Source of the DNA: Pelobates cultripes | Lineage: Eukaryota; Chordata; Amphibia; Anura; Pelobatidae | Length of the DNA stretch: 64,000 nt | Assembly: GCA_933207985.1 (NCBI GenBank) | Contig: OW240913.1 | Span: forward strand, 322,338,602-322,402,601 | Direction: 5' to 3' | Part shown: piece by piece, positions 37,075-50,000 of the stretch | Numbering within the stretch: the stretch's first letter is position 1 | How the letters are laid out: the number at the start of each line of letters is the position of its first letter | Position numbers and translations under genes: made by a program | Notes under the pieces: generated by a model | What the model was told of the DNA's origin: nothing | The model's database searches: none | What the model saw: the letters and a program-made list of their open reading frames with translations, nothing else

Positions 37075-40000
37075 CCCCCCCCAGTTACCCCCATTTACCC
37101 CATGTCATTAATGGACCAGGATGTAAATAACCAGCCTGTGTGTGTGTGAGGGGCTGTGCGACCCCCAGTTACCCCATGTCATTAATGGACCAGGATGCCA
37201 ATAACCAGCCTGTGTGTGTGTGAGGGGCTGTGCGACCCACAGTTACCCCATGTCATTAATGGACCAGGATGTAAATAACCAGCCTGTGTGTGTGTGAGGG
37301 CAGTGTGACCCCCAGTTACCCCATGTCATTAATGGACCAGGATGCCAATAACCAGCCTGTGTGTGTGTGAGGGGCTGTGACCCCCAGTTACCCCATGTCA
37401 TTAATGGACCAGGATGCCAATAACCAGCCTGTGTGTGTGTGAGGGGCTGTCTGACCCCCAGTTACCCCATGTCATTAATGGACCAGGGATGCCAATAACC
37501 AGCCTGTGTGTGTGTGTGTGAGGGGGCTGTGACCCCCATTTACCCCCATGTCATTAATGGACAAGGATGCCAATAACCAACCTGTGTGTGTGTGTGAGGG
37601 GCTTAATGCGACCCCAGTTACCCCATGTCATTAATGGACAAGGATGCCAATAACCAGCCTGTGTGTGTGAGGGCTGTGTGACCCCCAGTTACCCCATGTC
37701 GTGTAATGGACCAGGATGCCAATAACCAGCCTGTGTGTGTGTGAGGGCAGTGTTACCCCATGTCGGCTAATGGACCAGGATGCCCAACCAGCCTGTGTGT
37801 GTGTGAGAATGTCTGACTGATTATATGTCATTAATGGACCAGGATGCCAATAACCAGCCTGTGTGTGTGTGTGAGGGGCTGTCTGACCCCCAGTTACCTC
37901 ATGTCATTAATGGACCAGGATGCCAATAACCAGCCTGTGTGTGTGTGTGTGAGGGGCTGTGACCCCCAGTTACCCCATGTCATTAATGGGCAAGGATGCC
38001 AATAACCAGCCTGTGTGTGTGTGTGAGGGGCTGTGCGACCCCCAGTTACCCCATGTCATTAATGGACCAGGATGCCAATAACCAGCCTGTGTGTGTGTGA
38101 GGGGCTGTGTGACCCCCTAGTTACCCCATGTCATTAATGGACCAGGATGCCAATAACCAGCCTGAGTGTGTGTGAGGGCAGTGTGACCCCCAGTTACCCC
38201 ATGTCATTAATGGACAAGGATGTCAATAACCAGCCTGTGTGTGTGAGAGCAGTGTGACCCCCAGTTACCCCATGTCATTAATGGACAAGGATGCCAATAA
38301 CCAGCCTGTGTGTGTGTGAGGGTCTGTGTGACCCCCAGTTACCCCATGTCATTAATGGACCAGGATGCCAATAACCAGCCTGTGTGTGTGTGTGAGGGGC
38401 TGTGACCCCCAGTTACCCCATGTCATTAATGGACCAGGATGCCAATATCCAGCCTGTGTGTGTGTGAGGGGCTGTCTGACCCCCAGTTACCCCATGTCAT
38501 TAATGGACCAGGATGCCAATAACCAGCCTGTGTGTGTGTGTGAGGGGCAGTGTGACCCCCAGTTACCCCATGTCATTAATGGACCAGGATGCCAATAACC
38601 AGCCTGTGTGTGTGTGTGAGGGGCTGTGACCCCCAGTTACCCCATGTCATTAATGGACCAGGATGTCAATAACCAGCCTGTGTGTGTGAGGGCAGTGTGA
38701 CCCCCAGTTACCCCATGTCATTAATGGACAAGGATGCCAATAACCAGCCTGTGTGTGTGTGAGGGTCTTTGTGACCCCCAGTTACCCCATGTCATTAATG
38801 GACAAGGATGTCAATAACCAGCCTGTGTGTGAGGGGCTGTGACCCCCAGTTACCCCATGTCATTAATGGACACGGATGCCAATAACCAGCCTGTGTGTGT
38901 GTGAGGGGCTGTGACCCCCAGTTACCCCATGTCATTAATGGACAAGGATGCCAATAACCAGCCTGTGTGTGTTTGTGAGGGGCTGTGACCCCCAGTTACC
39001 CCATGTCATTAATGGACAAGGATGCCAATAACCAGCCTGTGTGTGTGTGTGTGAGGGGCTGTGACCCCCAGTTACCCCATGTCATTAATGGACAAGGATG
39101 TCAATAACCAGCCTGTGTGTGTGAGGGCAGTGTGACCCCCAGTTACCTCATGTCATTAATGGACAATGATCCCAATAACCAGCCTGTCTGTGTGTGTGTG
39201 AGGGGCTGTGCGACCCCCAGTTACCCCATGTCATTAATGGACAAGGATGCCAATAACCAGCCTGTGTGTGTGTGAGGGCAGTGTGACCCCCACAATTTTT
39301 ATGTCATTGTGGACCAGGATGCCAATAAAACCAGCCTGTGTGTGTGTGAGGGGCTGTCTGACCCCCAGTTACCCCATGTCATTAATGGACCAGGATGCCA
39401 ATAACCAGCCTGTGTGTGTGTGTGAGGGGCTGTGACCCCCATTTACCCCATGTCATTAATGGACAAGGATGCCAATAACCAGCCTGTGTGTGTGTGAGGG
39501 GCTGTGCGACCCCCAGTTACCCCATGTCATTAATGGACAAGGATGCCAATAACCAGCCTGTGTGTGTGTGAGGGGCTGTGTGACCCCCAGTTACCCCATG
39601 TCATTAATGGACCAGGATGCCAATAACCAGCCTGTGTGTGTGTGAGGGCAGTGTTACCCCATGTCATTAATGGACCAGGATGCCAATAACCAGCCTGTGT
39701 GTGTGTGAGGGGCTGTCTGACCCCCAGTTACCCCATGTCATTAATGGACAAGGATGCCAATAACCAGCCTGTGTGTGTGTGTGAGGGGCTGTGCGACCCC
39801 CAGTTACCCCATGTCATTAATGGACCAGGATGCCAATAACCAACCTGTGTGACCCCCTAGTTACCCCATGTCATTAATGGACCAGGATGCCAATAACCAG
39901 TCTGTGTGTGTGTGAGGGGCTGTGACCCCCAGTTACCCCATGTCATTAATGGACCAGGATGTCAATAACCAGCCTGAGTGTGTGTGAGGGGCTGTGACTC

Positions 40001-41414
40001 CCAGTTACCCCATGTCATTAATGGACAAGGATGCCAATAACCAGCCTGTGTGTGAGGGCAGTGTGACCCCCAGTTACCCCATGTCATTAATGGACAAGGA
40101 TGCCAATAACCAGCCTGTGTGTGTGTGAGGGCAGTGTGACCCCCAGTTACCCCATGTCATTAATGGACAAGAATGCCAATAACCAGTCTGTGTGTGTGTG
40201 AGGGCCTGTGACCCCCAGTTACCCCATGTCATTAATGGACCAGGATGTCAATAACCAGCCTGTGTGTGTGAGAGCAGTGCGACCCCCAGTTACCCCATGT
40301 CATTAATGGACAAGGATGCCAATAACCAGCCTGTGTGTGTGTGAGGCTCTGTGTGACCCCCAGTTACCCCATGTCATTAATGGACCAGGATGCCAATAAC
40401 CAGCCTGTGTGTGTGTGAGGGGCTGTGACCCCCAGTTACCCCATGTCATTAATGGACCAGGATGCCAATAACCAGCCTGTGTGTGTGTGAGGGGCTGTCT
40501 GACCCCCAGTTACCCCATGTCATTAATGGACCCAGGATACTTGTAACCGAAAGCCTGTGTGAGTGTGAGGGCAGTGTGTTAGTTACCCCATATAAATTCA
40601 ATGGACCAGGATGCCAATAACCAGCCTGTGTGTGTGTGAGGGGCTGTGACCCCCAGTTACCCCATGTCATTAATGGACCAGGATGTCAATAACCAGCCTG
40701 TGTGTGTGAGGGCAGTGTGACCCCCAGTTACCCCATGTCATTAATGGACAAGGATGCCAATAACCAGCCTGTGTGTGTGTGAGGGTCTTTGTGACCCCCA
40801 GTTACCCCATGTCATTAATGGACAAGGATGTCAATAACCAGCCTGTGTGTGAGGGGCTGTGACCCCCAGTTACCCCATGTCATTAATGGACACGGATGCC
40901 AATAACCAGCCTGTGTGTGTGTGAGGGGCTGTGACCCCCAGTTACCCCATGTCATTAATGGACAAGGATGCCAATAACCAGCCTGTGTGTGTTTGTGAGG
41001 GGCTGTGACCCCCAGTTACCCCATGTCATTAATGGACAAGGATGCCAATAACCAGCCTGTGTGTGTGTGTGTGAGGGGCTGTGACCCCCAGTTACCCCAT
41101 GTCATTAATGGACAAGGATGTCAATAACCAGCCTGTGTGTGTGAGGGCAGTGTGACCCCCAGTTACCTCATGTCATTAATGGACAATGATCCCAATAACC
41201 AGCCTGTCTGTGTGTGTGTGAGGGGCTGTGCGACCCCCAGTTACCCCATGTCATTAATGGACAAGGATGCCAATAACCAGCCTGTGTGTGTGTGAGGGCA
41301 GTGTGACCCCCAGTTACCCCATGTCATTAATGGACCAGGATGTCAATAACCAGCCTGTGTGTGTGTGAGGGCTGTCTGACCCCCAGTTACCCCATGTCAT
41401 TAATGGACCAGGAT
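37075..41414. repeat. Intron-1 minisatellite, copy A (about 72-bp unit)
   Basis: Around 60 tandem units of 65-75 bases. Unit core: CCCAGTTACCCCATGTCATT, then AATGGACCAGGATGCCAATA and ACCAGCCT followed by a (GT)4-8 run and GAGGGGCTGTG. Recurrent variants (ACC/ACA in GGAC(C/A)AGG, GCC/GTC/GTA, GGGGCTGTG/GGGCAGTGTG) form larger blocks: 38640-39290 recurs at 40660-41290. The array is cut by the N gap. Short open frames inside it are a by-product of the repeat and are not genes. Confidence 0.95.
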
Positions 41415-41514
41415 NNNNNNNNNNNNNNNNNNNNNNNNNNNNNNNNNNNNNNNNNNNNNNNNNNNNNNNNNNNNNNNNNNNNNNNNNNNNNNNNNNNNNN
41501 NNNNNNNNNNNNNN
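41415..41514. other. Assembly gap (100 N)
   Basis: Exactly 100 Ns, the usual placeholder for a gap of unknown size. Left of it the sequence breaks off inside the intron-1 minisatellite; right of it the sequence restarts at a point equal to 34177. Confidence 0.99.
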
Positions 41515-42787
41515 GCAATGCAGGAGGCAGCTATCCTGGCCATGTGATTGAGAGTCCAGGGGGTTGGACGTGCCGCTGGGGGCTCCCTGGGAGTCCCCCC
41601 AACCGCGATCGCCAGCGTGGGATCGCCGGCGACCGGGTAAGTAAAGAAAGACCGGAGGGCGTACTATTACGCCCGGCGGCGTTTAGAGCCGCCTAAAATA
41701 GGGTGTAATAGAACGCCCTCCGGTCTTAAGAGGTTAAACACTATTGCAGTGTTATTTGCAGTTTTATAAGGCAGTAGAAGTAAGTGAAAAACATACTTAT
41801 TTCTACTGAATTTCTGTAAATGCACATATTAGACATGTGCGATTTGTTTCATTCCGAATGTACATTTGTACAAATTTCATGCCATTCCCGAAGTCCTGAA
41901 GCGCCGAAGTGACGAAGTTCGGTAGTTCGGAAGCACCTGAATCACTCTGAAGCCGATGTGATTCGGATTTCTGAAAAGTGGCAAAACAAGAGAGAGGGAG
42001 GGAAAATTACATGAATGATGACAGGAATCAGGACCAATAAGATAATTCCTTTTGTGCAATGACATCATATCCTGTACACGTCACATCGCAGCTGCCAGTG
42101 GACCCTGAAGGACGTGTGAGTAAGTACTTTGCTCCCTCGCCACCTGGCATGGGATGTTTGTCCCATGCAGTCTCGCGCAGTCTCTACTGCGCATGACTGC
42201 ATCAGACAAATATCCTTAGCCAATTATCATGTAGGATATATAAAGTAGACATGTGCAATTTGTTTCGTTCCGACAACATTCGGCAGTTCCGAAGTGCTGA
42301 ACCGAATGCCATTGGTCCGAATGGCAGACACATTTTTTTACTTACCCGAATTTCCAAATCGAACTAAACCAAATTTTTTGCCCATGTACATCCCTAGCAC
42401 ATATGCACTCTGCATTTTTCCAGCAATGCAATTTATCAGAGTAAACTAATTTAGATATTTTGCAGGGCTTATAAATTAAAATAAATAAACTATAAAGAAA
42501 TATTTTTTTTAAATAATCAGTAGTTAACTTTTTGTTGGCCACTGGGCTGTGCTAAAATTGAAGATGTGAAAGTTCCCCTTTGAAGGACAATATATTACAT
42601 GAATGAGTGTAAATAAAAAGTGAAAATTGTGAAATTATAACAAAAGTTAAATAATTGCTTGACATTAACTCAGGGGTTCTGATAAAAAAAAAATCACTCA
42701 CAAAGGGGCTAATACCACTCATATTTTAGGCAGCAAATGTATGATCCATAATAATACAAAGTATAACTTTTATAATATATATATATA

Positions 42788-43601
42788 TATATCCTCGTTC
42801 TATAATAATGCACAGTTATCATGTATGTTAATCCAAATAAATGTGCTCTATAATAATATATAATAACCTATGTATTCCAAGCCATATATGTGTTCTATAA
42901 TAATATATAATAACCTATGTATTCCATACCATATAATATGTGCTCTGTAATAATATATAATAACCTATGTATTCCATACCATATAATATGTGCTCTGTAA
43001 TAATATGTAATACCCTATGTATTCCATACCATATAAAATGTGCTCTATAACAATATATGATAACCTATGTATTCCATACCATATAAAATGTGTTCTATAA
43101 TAATATATAATAACCTATGTATTCCATACCATATAATATGTGCTCTATAATAATATATAATAACCTATGAATTGCATACCATATAATATGTGCTCTATAA
43201 TAATATATAATAACCTATGTATTCCATACCATGTAATATGTGCTCTATAATAATATATAATAACCTATGTATTCCATACCATATAATATATGTGCTCTAT
43301 AATAATATATAAGAACCTATGTATTCCATACCATGTAATATGTGCTCTATAATAATATATAATAACCTATGTATTCCATACCATATAATATGTGCTCTAT
43401 AATAATATATAATAACCTATGTATTCCATACCATATAATATGTGCTCTATAATAATATATAATAACCTATGTATTCCATACCATGTAATATGTGCTCTAT
43501 AATAATATATAATAATCTATGTATTCCATACCATGTAATATGTGCTCTATAATAATATATAATAATCTATGTATTCCATACCATGTAATATGTGCTCTGT
43601 A
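42788..43601. repeat. AT-rich 50-bp minisatellite, copy B
   Basis: Same array as 35450-36558 but with about six fewer units (roughly 16). The first and last units match copy A, so the length change is internal. Confidence 0.92.
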
Positions 43602-43899
43602 GTGCTCAGTTCAGAGCAGGCTTCTGATTGGTTCACGAGCTCAGCCTCTCCTTACTAAGGGAAACTGTCAGCTTTCCCACACTTCTCAGACAGCTCTGCG
43701 CCGACGTCGTGACGTCACTCCGCCGTCCAGCTGTCCAATGTGGGAGGACGTCTCTCGTCCAGCCAATGAGCGCGATGCTCTCTGTCAGCAAGATGGCGGC
43801 CGGGGGTGTGTGAGAAGTTACGGTTACCGGACACGCCATGGCGCTGCTCGGTTAGGGGACACGCCGGCCTAAGATGCAAGCGGACACCGAGGAAAAACA
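43602..43899 (+). promoter_or_regulatory. ETAA1: ETAA1 promoter / 5' UTR, copy B
   Basis: Near-identical copy of the promoter at 36560-36857. CRE TGACGTCA at 43710-43717 (preceded here by CGACGTCG rather than CGACGGCG), CCAAT boxes at 43735 and 43763, AAGATGGCGGC at 43790-43800. A handful of single-base differences from copy A leave these motifs intact. Confidence 0.75.
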
Positions 43900-44098
43900 A
43901 TGAGCCGCAGGAAGCCGCCTACTGACAGGACCCGGGCGAAACCTCGGGTGGACAGTGAGCGGGAGGAGGAGGCGGAGAGAGGGCGCTGCAGGGAGACCCC
44001 GAGCAAGGCCGGGGGGAAGCTCAGCCGGAGCGGGAGGCCTCGGGGGGGCCAGCCAGCCACCCAGACCGGCTCTGTACCCAAACCGCAGAGAGAAGAGG
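43900..44098 (+). CDS. ETAA1: ETAA1 exon 1 (copy B, contiguous with exons 2-6)
   Basis: Sixty-six codons plus one base. The start MSRRK matches the vertebrate ETAA1 N-terminus. The exon is very GC-rich and encodes a basic, low-complexity segment rich in Arg, Glu, Gly and Pro. It ends GAAGAGG|GTGAGA, a good donor, in phase 1, matching the phase of exon 2. It differs from copy A by R40K and G44S. This copy is on the same contig side of the gap as the other exons, so it is the safer choice for the gene model. Confidence 0.9.
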
Positions 44099-47000
44099 GT
44101 GAGAGCCGTGTGACCCCCCCCCCCCCAGTTACCCCCAGTTACCCCATGTCATTAATGGACCAGGATGCCAATAACCAGCCTGTGTGTGAGGGCAGTGTGA
44201 CCCCCAGTTACCCCATGTCATTAATGGACCAGGATGCCAATAACCAGCCTGTGTGTGTGTGAGGGGCTGTGCGACCCCGAGTTACCCCATGTCATTAATG
44301 GACCAGGATGTAAATAACCAGCCTGTGTGTGTGTGAGGGGCTGTGACCCCCAGTTACCCTATGTCATTAATGGACAAGGATGCCAATAACCAGCCTGTCT
44401 GTGTGTGTGTGTGAGGGGCTGCGTGACTCCCAGTTACCCCATGCCATTAATGGACAAGGATGCCAATAACCAGCCTGTGTGTGTGTGTGAGGGGCTGTGA
44501 CCCCTTAGTTAACCCATGTCCTTAATGGACAAGGATGTCAATAACCAGCCTGTGTGTTTGTGAGGGCTGTGTGACTCTGTTACCCCATGTCCTTTATGGA
44601 CAAGGATGCCAATAACCAGCCTGTGTGTGTGAGGGGCTGTGACCCCCAGTTACCCCATGTCATTAATGGACAAGGATGCCAATAACCAGCCTGTGTGTGT
44701 GTGAGGGCAGTGTGACCCCCAGTTTCCCCATGTCATTAATGGACCAGGATGCCAATAACCAGCCTGTGTGTGTGTGAGGGGCTGTGACCCCCAGTTACCC
44801 CATGTCATTAATGGACAAGGATGCCAATAACCAGCCTGTGTGTGTGTGAGGGGATGTCTGACCCCCAGTTACCCCATGTCATTAATGGACCAGGATGCCA
44901 ATAACCAGCCTGTGTGTGTGTGAGGGCAGTGTGACCCCCAGTTACCCCATGTCATTAATGGACAAGGATGCCAATAACCAGCCTGTTTGTGTGTGAGGGG
45001 CTGTGACCCCCAGTTACCCCATGTCATTAATGGACCAGGATGTCAATAACCAGCCTGTGTGTGTGTGAGGGCTGTCTGACCCCCAGTTACCCCATGTCAT
45101 TAATGGACCAGGATGCCAATAACCAGCCTGTGTGTGTGTGAGGGGCTGTCTGACCCCCAGTTACCCCATGTCATTAATGGACCAGGATGCCAATAACCAG
45201 CCTGTGTGAGTGTGAGGGGCAGTGTGACCCCCAGTTACCCCATGTCATTAATGGACCAGGATGCCAATAACCAGCCTGTGTGTGTGTGAGGGCAGTGTGA
45301 CCCCCAGTTACCCCATGTCATTAATGGACCAGGATGCCAATAACCAGTCTGTGTGTGTGTGAGGGGCTGTGACCCCCAGTTACCCCATGTCATTAATGGA
45401 CCAGGATGTCAATAACCAGCCTGTGTGTGTGAGAGCAGTGCGACCCCCAGTTACCCCATGTCATTAATGGACAAGGATGCCAATAACCAGCCTGTGTGTG
45501 TGTGAGGCTCTGTGTGACCCCCAGTTACCCCATGTCATTAATGGACCAGGATGCCAATAACCAGCCTGTGTGTGTGAGGGGCTGTGACCCCAGGTTACCC
45601 CATGTCATTAATGGACCAGGATGCCAATAACCAGCCTGTGTGTGTGTGAGGGGCTGTCTGACCCCCAGTTACCCCATGTCATTAATGGACCAGGATGCCA
45701 ATAACCAGCCTGTGTGTGTGTGAGGGCAATGTGACCCCCAGTTACCCCATGTCATTAATGGAGAAGGATGCCAATAACCAGCCTGTGTGTGAGGGGCTGT
45801 GACCCCCAGTTACCCCATGTCATTAATGGACCAGGATGTAAATAACCAGCCTGTGTGTGTGTGAGGGCAGTGTGACCCCCAGTTACCCCATGTCATTAAT
45901 GGACCAGGATGCCAATAACCAGCCTGTGTGTGTGTGAGGGGCTGTCTGACCCCCAGTTACCCCATGTCATTAATGGACCAGGATGCCAATAACCAGCCTG
46001 TGTGTGTGTGTGAGGGGCTGTGACCCCCATTTACCCCATGTCATTAATGGACAAGGATGCCAATAACCAGCCTGTGTGTGTGTGAGGGGCTGTGCGACCC
46101 CCAGTTACCCCATGTCATTAATGGACAAGGATGCCAATAACCAGCCTGTGTGTGTGTGTGTGTGAGGGCAGTGTGACCCCCAGTTACCCCATGTCATTAA
46201 TGGACCAGGATGCCAATAACCAGCCTGTGTGTGTGTGTGAGGGGCTGTCTGACCCCCAGTTACCTCATGTCATTAATGGACCAGGATGCCAATAACCAGC
46301 CTGTGTGTGTGTGTGTGAGGGGCTGTGACCCCCAGTTACCCCATGTCATTAATGGGCAAGGATGCCAATAACCAGCCTGTGTGTGTGTGTGAGGGGCTGT
46401 GCGACCCCCAGTTACCCCATGTCATTAATGGACCAGGATGCCAATAACCAGCCTGTGTGTGTGTGAGGGGCTGTGTGACCCCCTAGTTACCCCATGTCAT
46501 TAATGGACCAGGATGCCAATAACCAGCCTGAGTGTGTGTGAGGGCAGTGTGACCCCCAGTTACCCCATGTCATTAATGGACAAGGATGTCAATAACCAGC
46601 CTGTGTGTGTGAGAGCAGTGTGACCCCCAGTTACCCCATGTCATTAATGGACAAGGATGCCAATAACCAGCCTGTGTGTGTGTGAGGGTCTGTGTGACCC
46701 CCAGTTACCCCATGTCATTAATGGACCAGGATGCCAATAACCAGCCTGTGTGTGTGTGTGAGGGGCTGTGACCCCCAGTTACCCCATGTCATTAATGGAC
46801 CAGGATGCCAATATCCAGCCTGTGTGTGTGTGAGGGGCTGTCTGACCCCCAGTTACCCCATGTCATTAATGGACCAGGATGCCAATAACCAGCCTGTGTG
46901 TGTGTGTGAGGGGCAGTGTGACCCCCAGTTACCCCATGTCATTAATGGACCAGGATGCCAATAACCAGCCTGTGTGTGTGTGTGAGGGGCTGTGACCCCC

Positions 47001-50000
47001 AGTTACCCCATGTCATTAATGGACCAGGATGTCAATAACCAGCCTGTGTGTGTGAGGGCAGTGTGACCCCCAGTTACCCCATGTCATTAATGGACAAGGA
47101 TGCCAATAACCAGCCTGTGTGTGTGTGAGGGTCTTTGTGACCCCCAGTTACCCCATGTCATTAATGGACAAGGATGTCAATAACCAGCCTGTGTGTGAGG
47201 GGCTGTGACCCCCAGTTACCCCATGTCATTAATGGACACGGATGCCAATAACCAGCCTGTGTGTGTGTGAGGGGCTGTGACCCCCAGTTACCCCATGTCA
47301 TTAATGGACAAGGATGCCAATAACCAGCCTGTGTGTGTTTGTGAGGGGCTGTGACCCCCAGTTACCCCATGTCATTAATGGACAAGGATGCCAATAACCA
47401 GCCTGTGTGTGTGTGTGTGAGGGGCTGTGACCCCCAGTTACCCCATGTCATTAATGGACAAGGATGTCAATAACCAGCCTGTGTGTGTGAGGGCAGTGTG
47501 ACCCCCAGTTACCTCATGTCATTAATGGACAATGATCCCAATAACCAGCCTGTCTGTGTGTGTGTGAGGGGCTGTGCGACCCCCAGTTACCCCATGTCAT
47601 TAATGGACAAGGATGCCAATAACCAGCCTGTGTGTGTGTGAGGGCAGTGTGACCCCAGTTACCCCATGTCATTAATGGACAGTGATGCCAATAACCAGCC
47701 TGTGTGTGTGTGAGGGCAGTGACCCCCAGTTACCCCATTACGTCATTAATGGACCAGGATGCCAACAACCGCCTCAGTGGTGAGGGGCTGTGTGACCCCA
47801 GTTACCCCATGTCATTAATGGACCAGGATGTAAATAACCAGCCTGTGTGTGAGGGCAGTGTGACCCCCAGTTACCCCATGTCATTAATGGACAAGGATGC
47901 CAATAACCAGGCTGTGTGACCCCCAGTTACCCCATGTCATTAATGGACAAGGATGCCAATAACCAGCCTGTGTGAGGGCAGTGTGACCCCCAGTTACCCC
48001 ATGTCATTAATGGACAAGGATGCCAATAACCAGCCTGTGTGTGTGTGTGTGTGAGGGGCTGTGTGTCTCCCAGTTACCCCATGTCATTAATGGACAAGGA
48101 TGCCAATAACCATCCTGTGTGTGTGTGAGGGGCTGTGTGACTCCCAGTTACCCCATGTCATTAATGGACAAGGATGCCAATAACCAGCCTGTGTGTGTAT
48201 GAGGGCTGTGTGACCCCCAGTTACCCCATGTCATTAATGGACAAGGATGCCAATAACCAGCCTGTGTGTGTGTGAGGGCAGTGTGACCCCCCGTTACCCC
48301 ATGTCATTAATGGACAAGGATGCCAATAACCAGCCTGTGTGTGAGGGGCTGTGACCCCCAGTTACCCCATGTCATTAATGGACCAGGATGTAAATAACCA
48401 GCCTGTGTGTGTGTGAGGGTAGTGTGACCCCCAGTTACCCCATGTCATTAATGGACAAGGATGCCAATAACCAGCCTGTGTGTGTGTGTGTGTGTGTGTG
48501 TGAGGGCTGTGTGACCCCCAGTTACCCCATGTCATTAATGGATAAGGATGACAATAGCCAGCCTTGTGTGTGTGTGGAGTGGCCTGTGGACCTGTTACCC
48601 CATGTAATTAATGGACAAGGATGCCACAACCAGCGTGGTGTGTGTGTGAGGGCAGTGTGACCCCCCCAGTTACCCCATGCCAGTCATTAATGGACAAGGA
48701 TGCCAATAACTTCAGCCTGTAGGTGTGTGCGGGGCTGTGTGACCCCCAGTTACCCCATGTCATTAATGGACAAGGATGCCAATAACCAGCCTGTGTGTGT
48801 GTGAGGGGCTGTGTGAACCCCCAGTTACCCCATGTCATTAATGGACAAGGATGCCAATAACCAGCCTGTGTGAGGGGCTGTGTGACCCCCAGTTACCCCA
48901 TGTCATTAATGGACAAGGATGCCAATAACCAGCCTGTGTGTGTGAGGGGCTGTGTGACCCCCAGTTACCCCATATCATTAATGGACAAGGATGCCAATAA
49001 CCAGCCTGTGTGTGTGTGAGGGCTGTGTGACCCCCAGTTACCCCATGTCATTAATGGACAAGGATGCCAATAACCAGCCTGTCTGTGTGTGTGTGTGAGG
49101 GGCTGCGTGACTCCCAGTTACCCCATGCCATTAATGGACAAGGATGCCAATAACCAGCCTGTGTGTGTGTGAGGGGCTGTGACCCCTTAGTTAACCCATG
49201 TCCTTAATGGACAAGGATGTCAATAACCAGCCTGTGTGTTTGTGAGGGCTGTGTGACTCTGTTACCCCATGTCCTTTATGGACAAGGATGCCAATAACCA
49301 GCCTGTGTGTGTGAGGGGCTGTGACCCCCCCAGTTACCCCCTGTCATTAATGGACAAGGATGTCAATAACCAGCCTGTGTGTGTGTTTGAGGGGCTGGGA
49401 TTACATTGCTGGCTGGGAGCTTGTACACATTGAAGATAGTACACAGGAAACGTGGAAATCTGTGTTAGAAGGGAGCTTGGTCTCAGAGTTCTTGTCATGA
49501 ACCTGTCATTCAAATCCCTATACTAACCCAGCAGGTGTTAAAATTAACACACTGTGCTATTAATATAACAGTATACATATGTTTGTCAATCAAATGTGGG
49601 CCACAAAGGTTGTTAAATTATCCATAGACCATTTTATATTGGTTTTATGCAGGACGGTAGTTAAAGTGATTTAACTCCTAAATGACAGATAATTCAGCAG
49701 TGAGGGTGAAGGGGTATGATCTATACACCAAAATTGCTTCATTAATCTGAAGTTGTTTTGGTTACTAGTGTCCCTTTTAATCTATAGAAGTGTTGTTTTT
49801 TTTTTGTTCTTTTTAAATTACTACAGCACTAATGCTGCCACTCAAAGCTGTCAATGAACCAGCTGGAATGGTCTATATTGGCTTCTGCACAACTTGGCAT
49901 GAGCTTTTGTCTCCTCCCCAAAATAAGAGACAGACTGTGACATGCTGCCGAATGCTCCAGACAGCTGGATTTGTTAAACTTGACTGTAAATGGAGACCAT

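Larger units (their letters stand above)
41515..44098. repeat. Duplicated ETAA1 5' region, copy B
   Basis: Partner of 34177-37056. It begins directly after the N gap, inside the right end of a TTAA transposon (ending at 41737), and continues through unique DNA, the AT-rich minisatellite, the CpG-rich promoter and exon 1. Confidence 0.9.

Noticed and set aside
41340..41696. 118-codon frame crossing the N gap
   Set aside because: It spans unknown sequence and joins minisatellite to transposon end.
37075..49395. CRISPR-like direct repeats
   Set aside because: Units are tandem without unique spacers and the DNA is vertebrate; this is a minisatellite.
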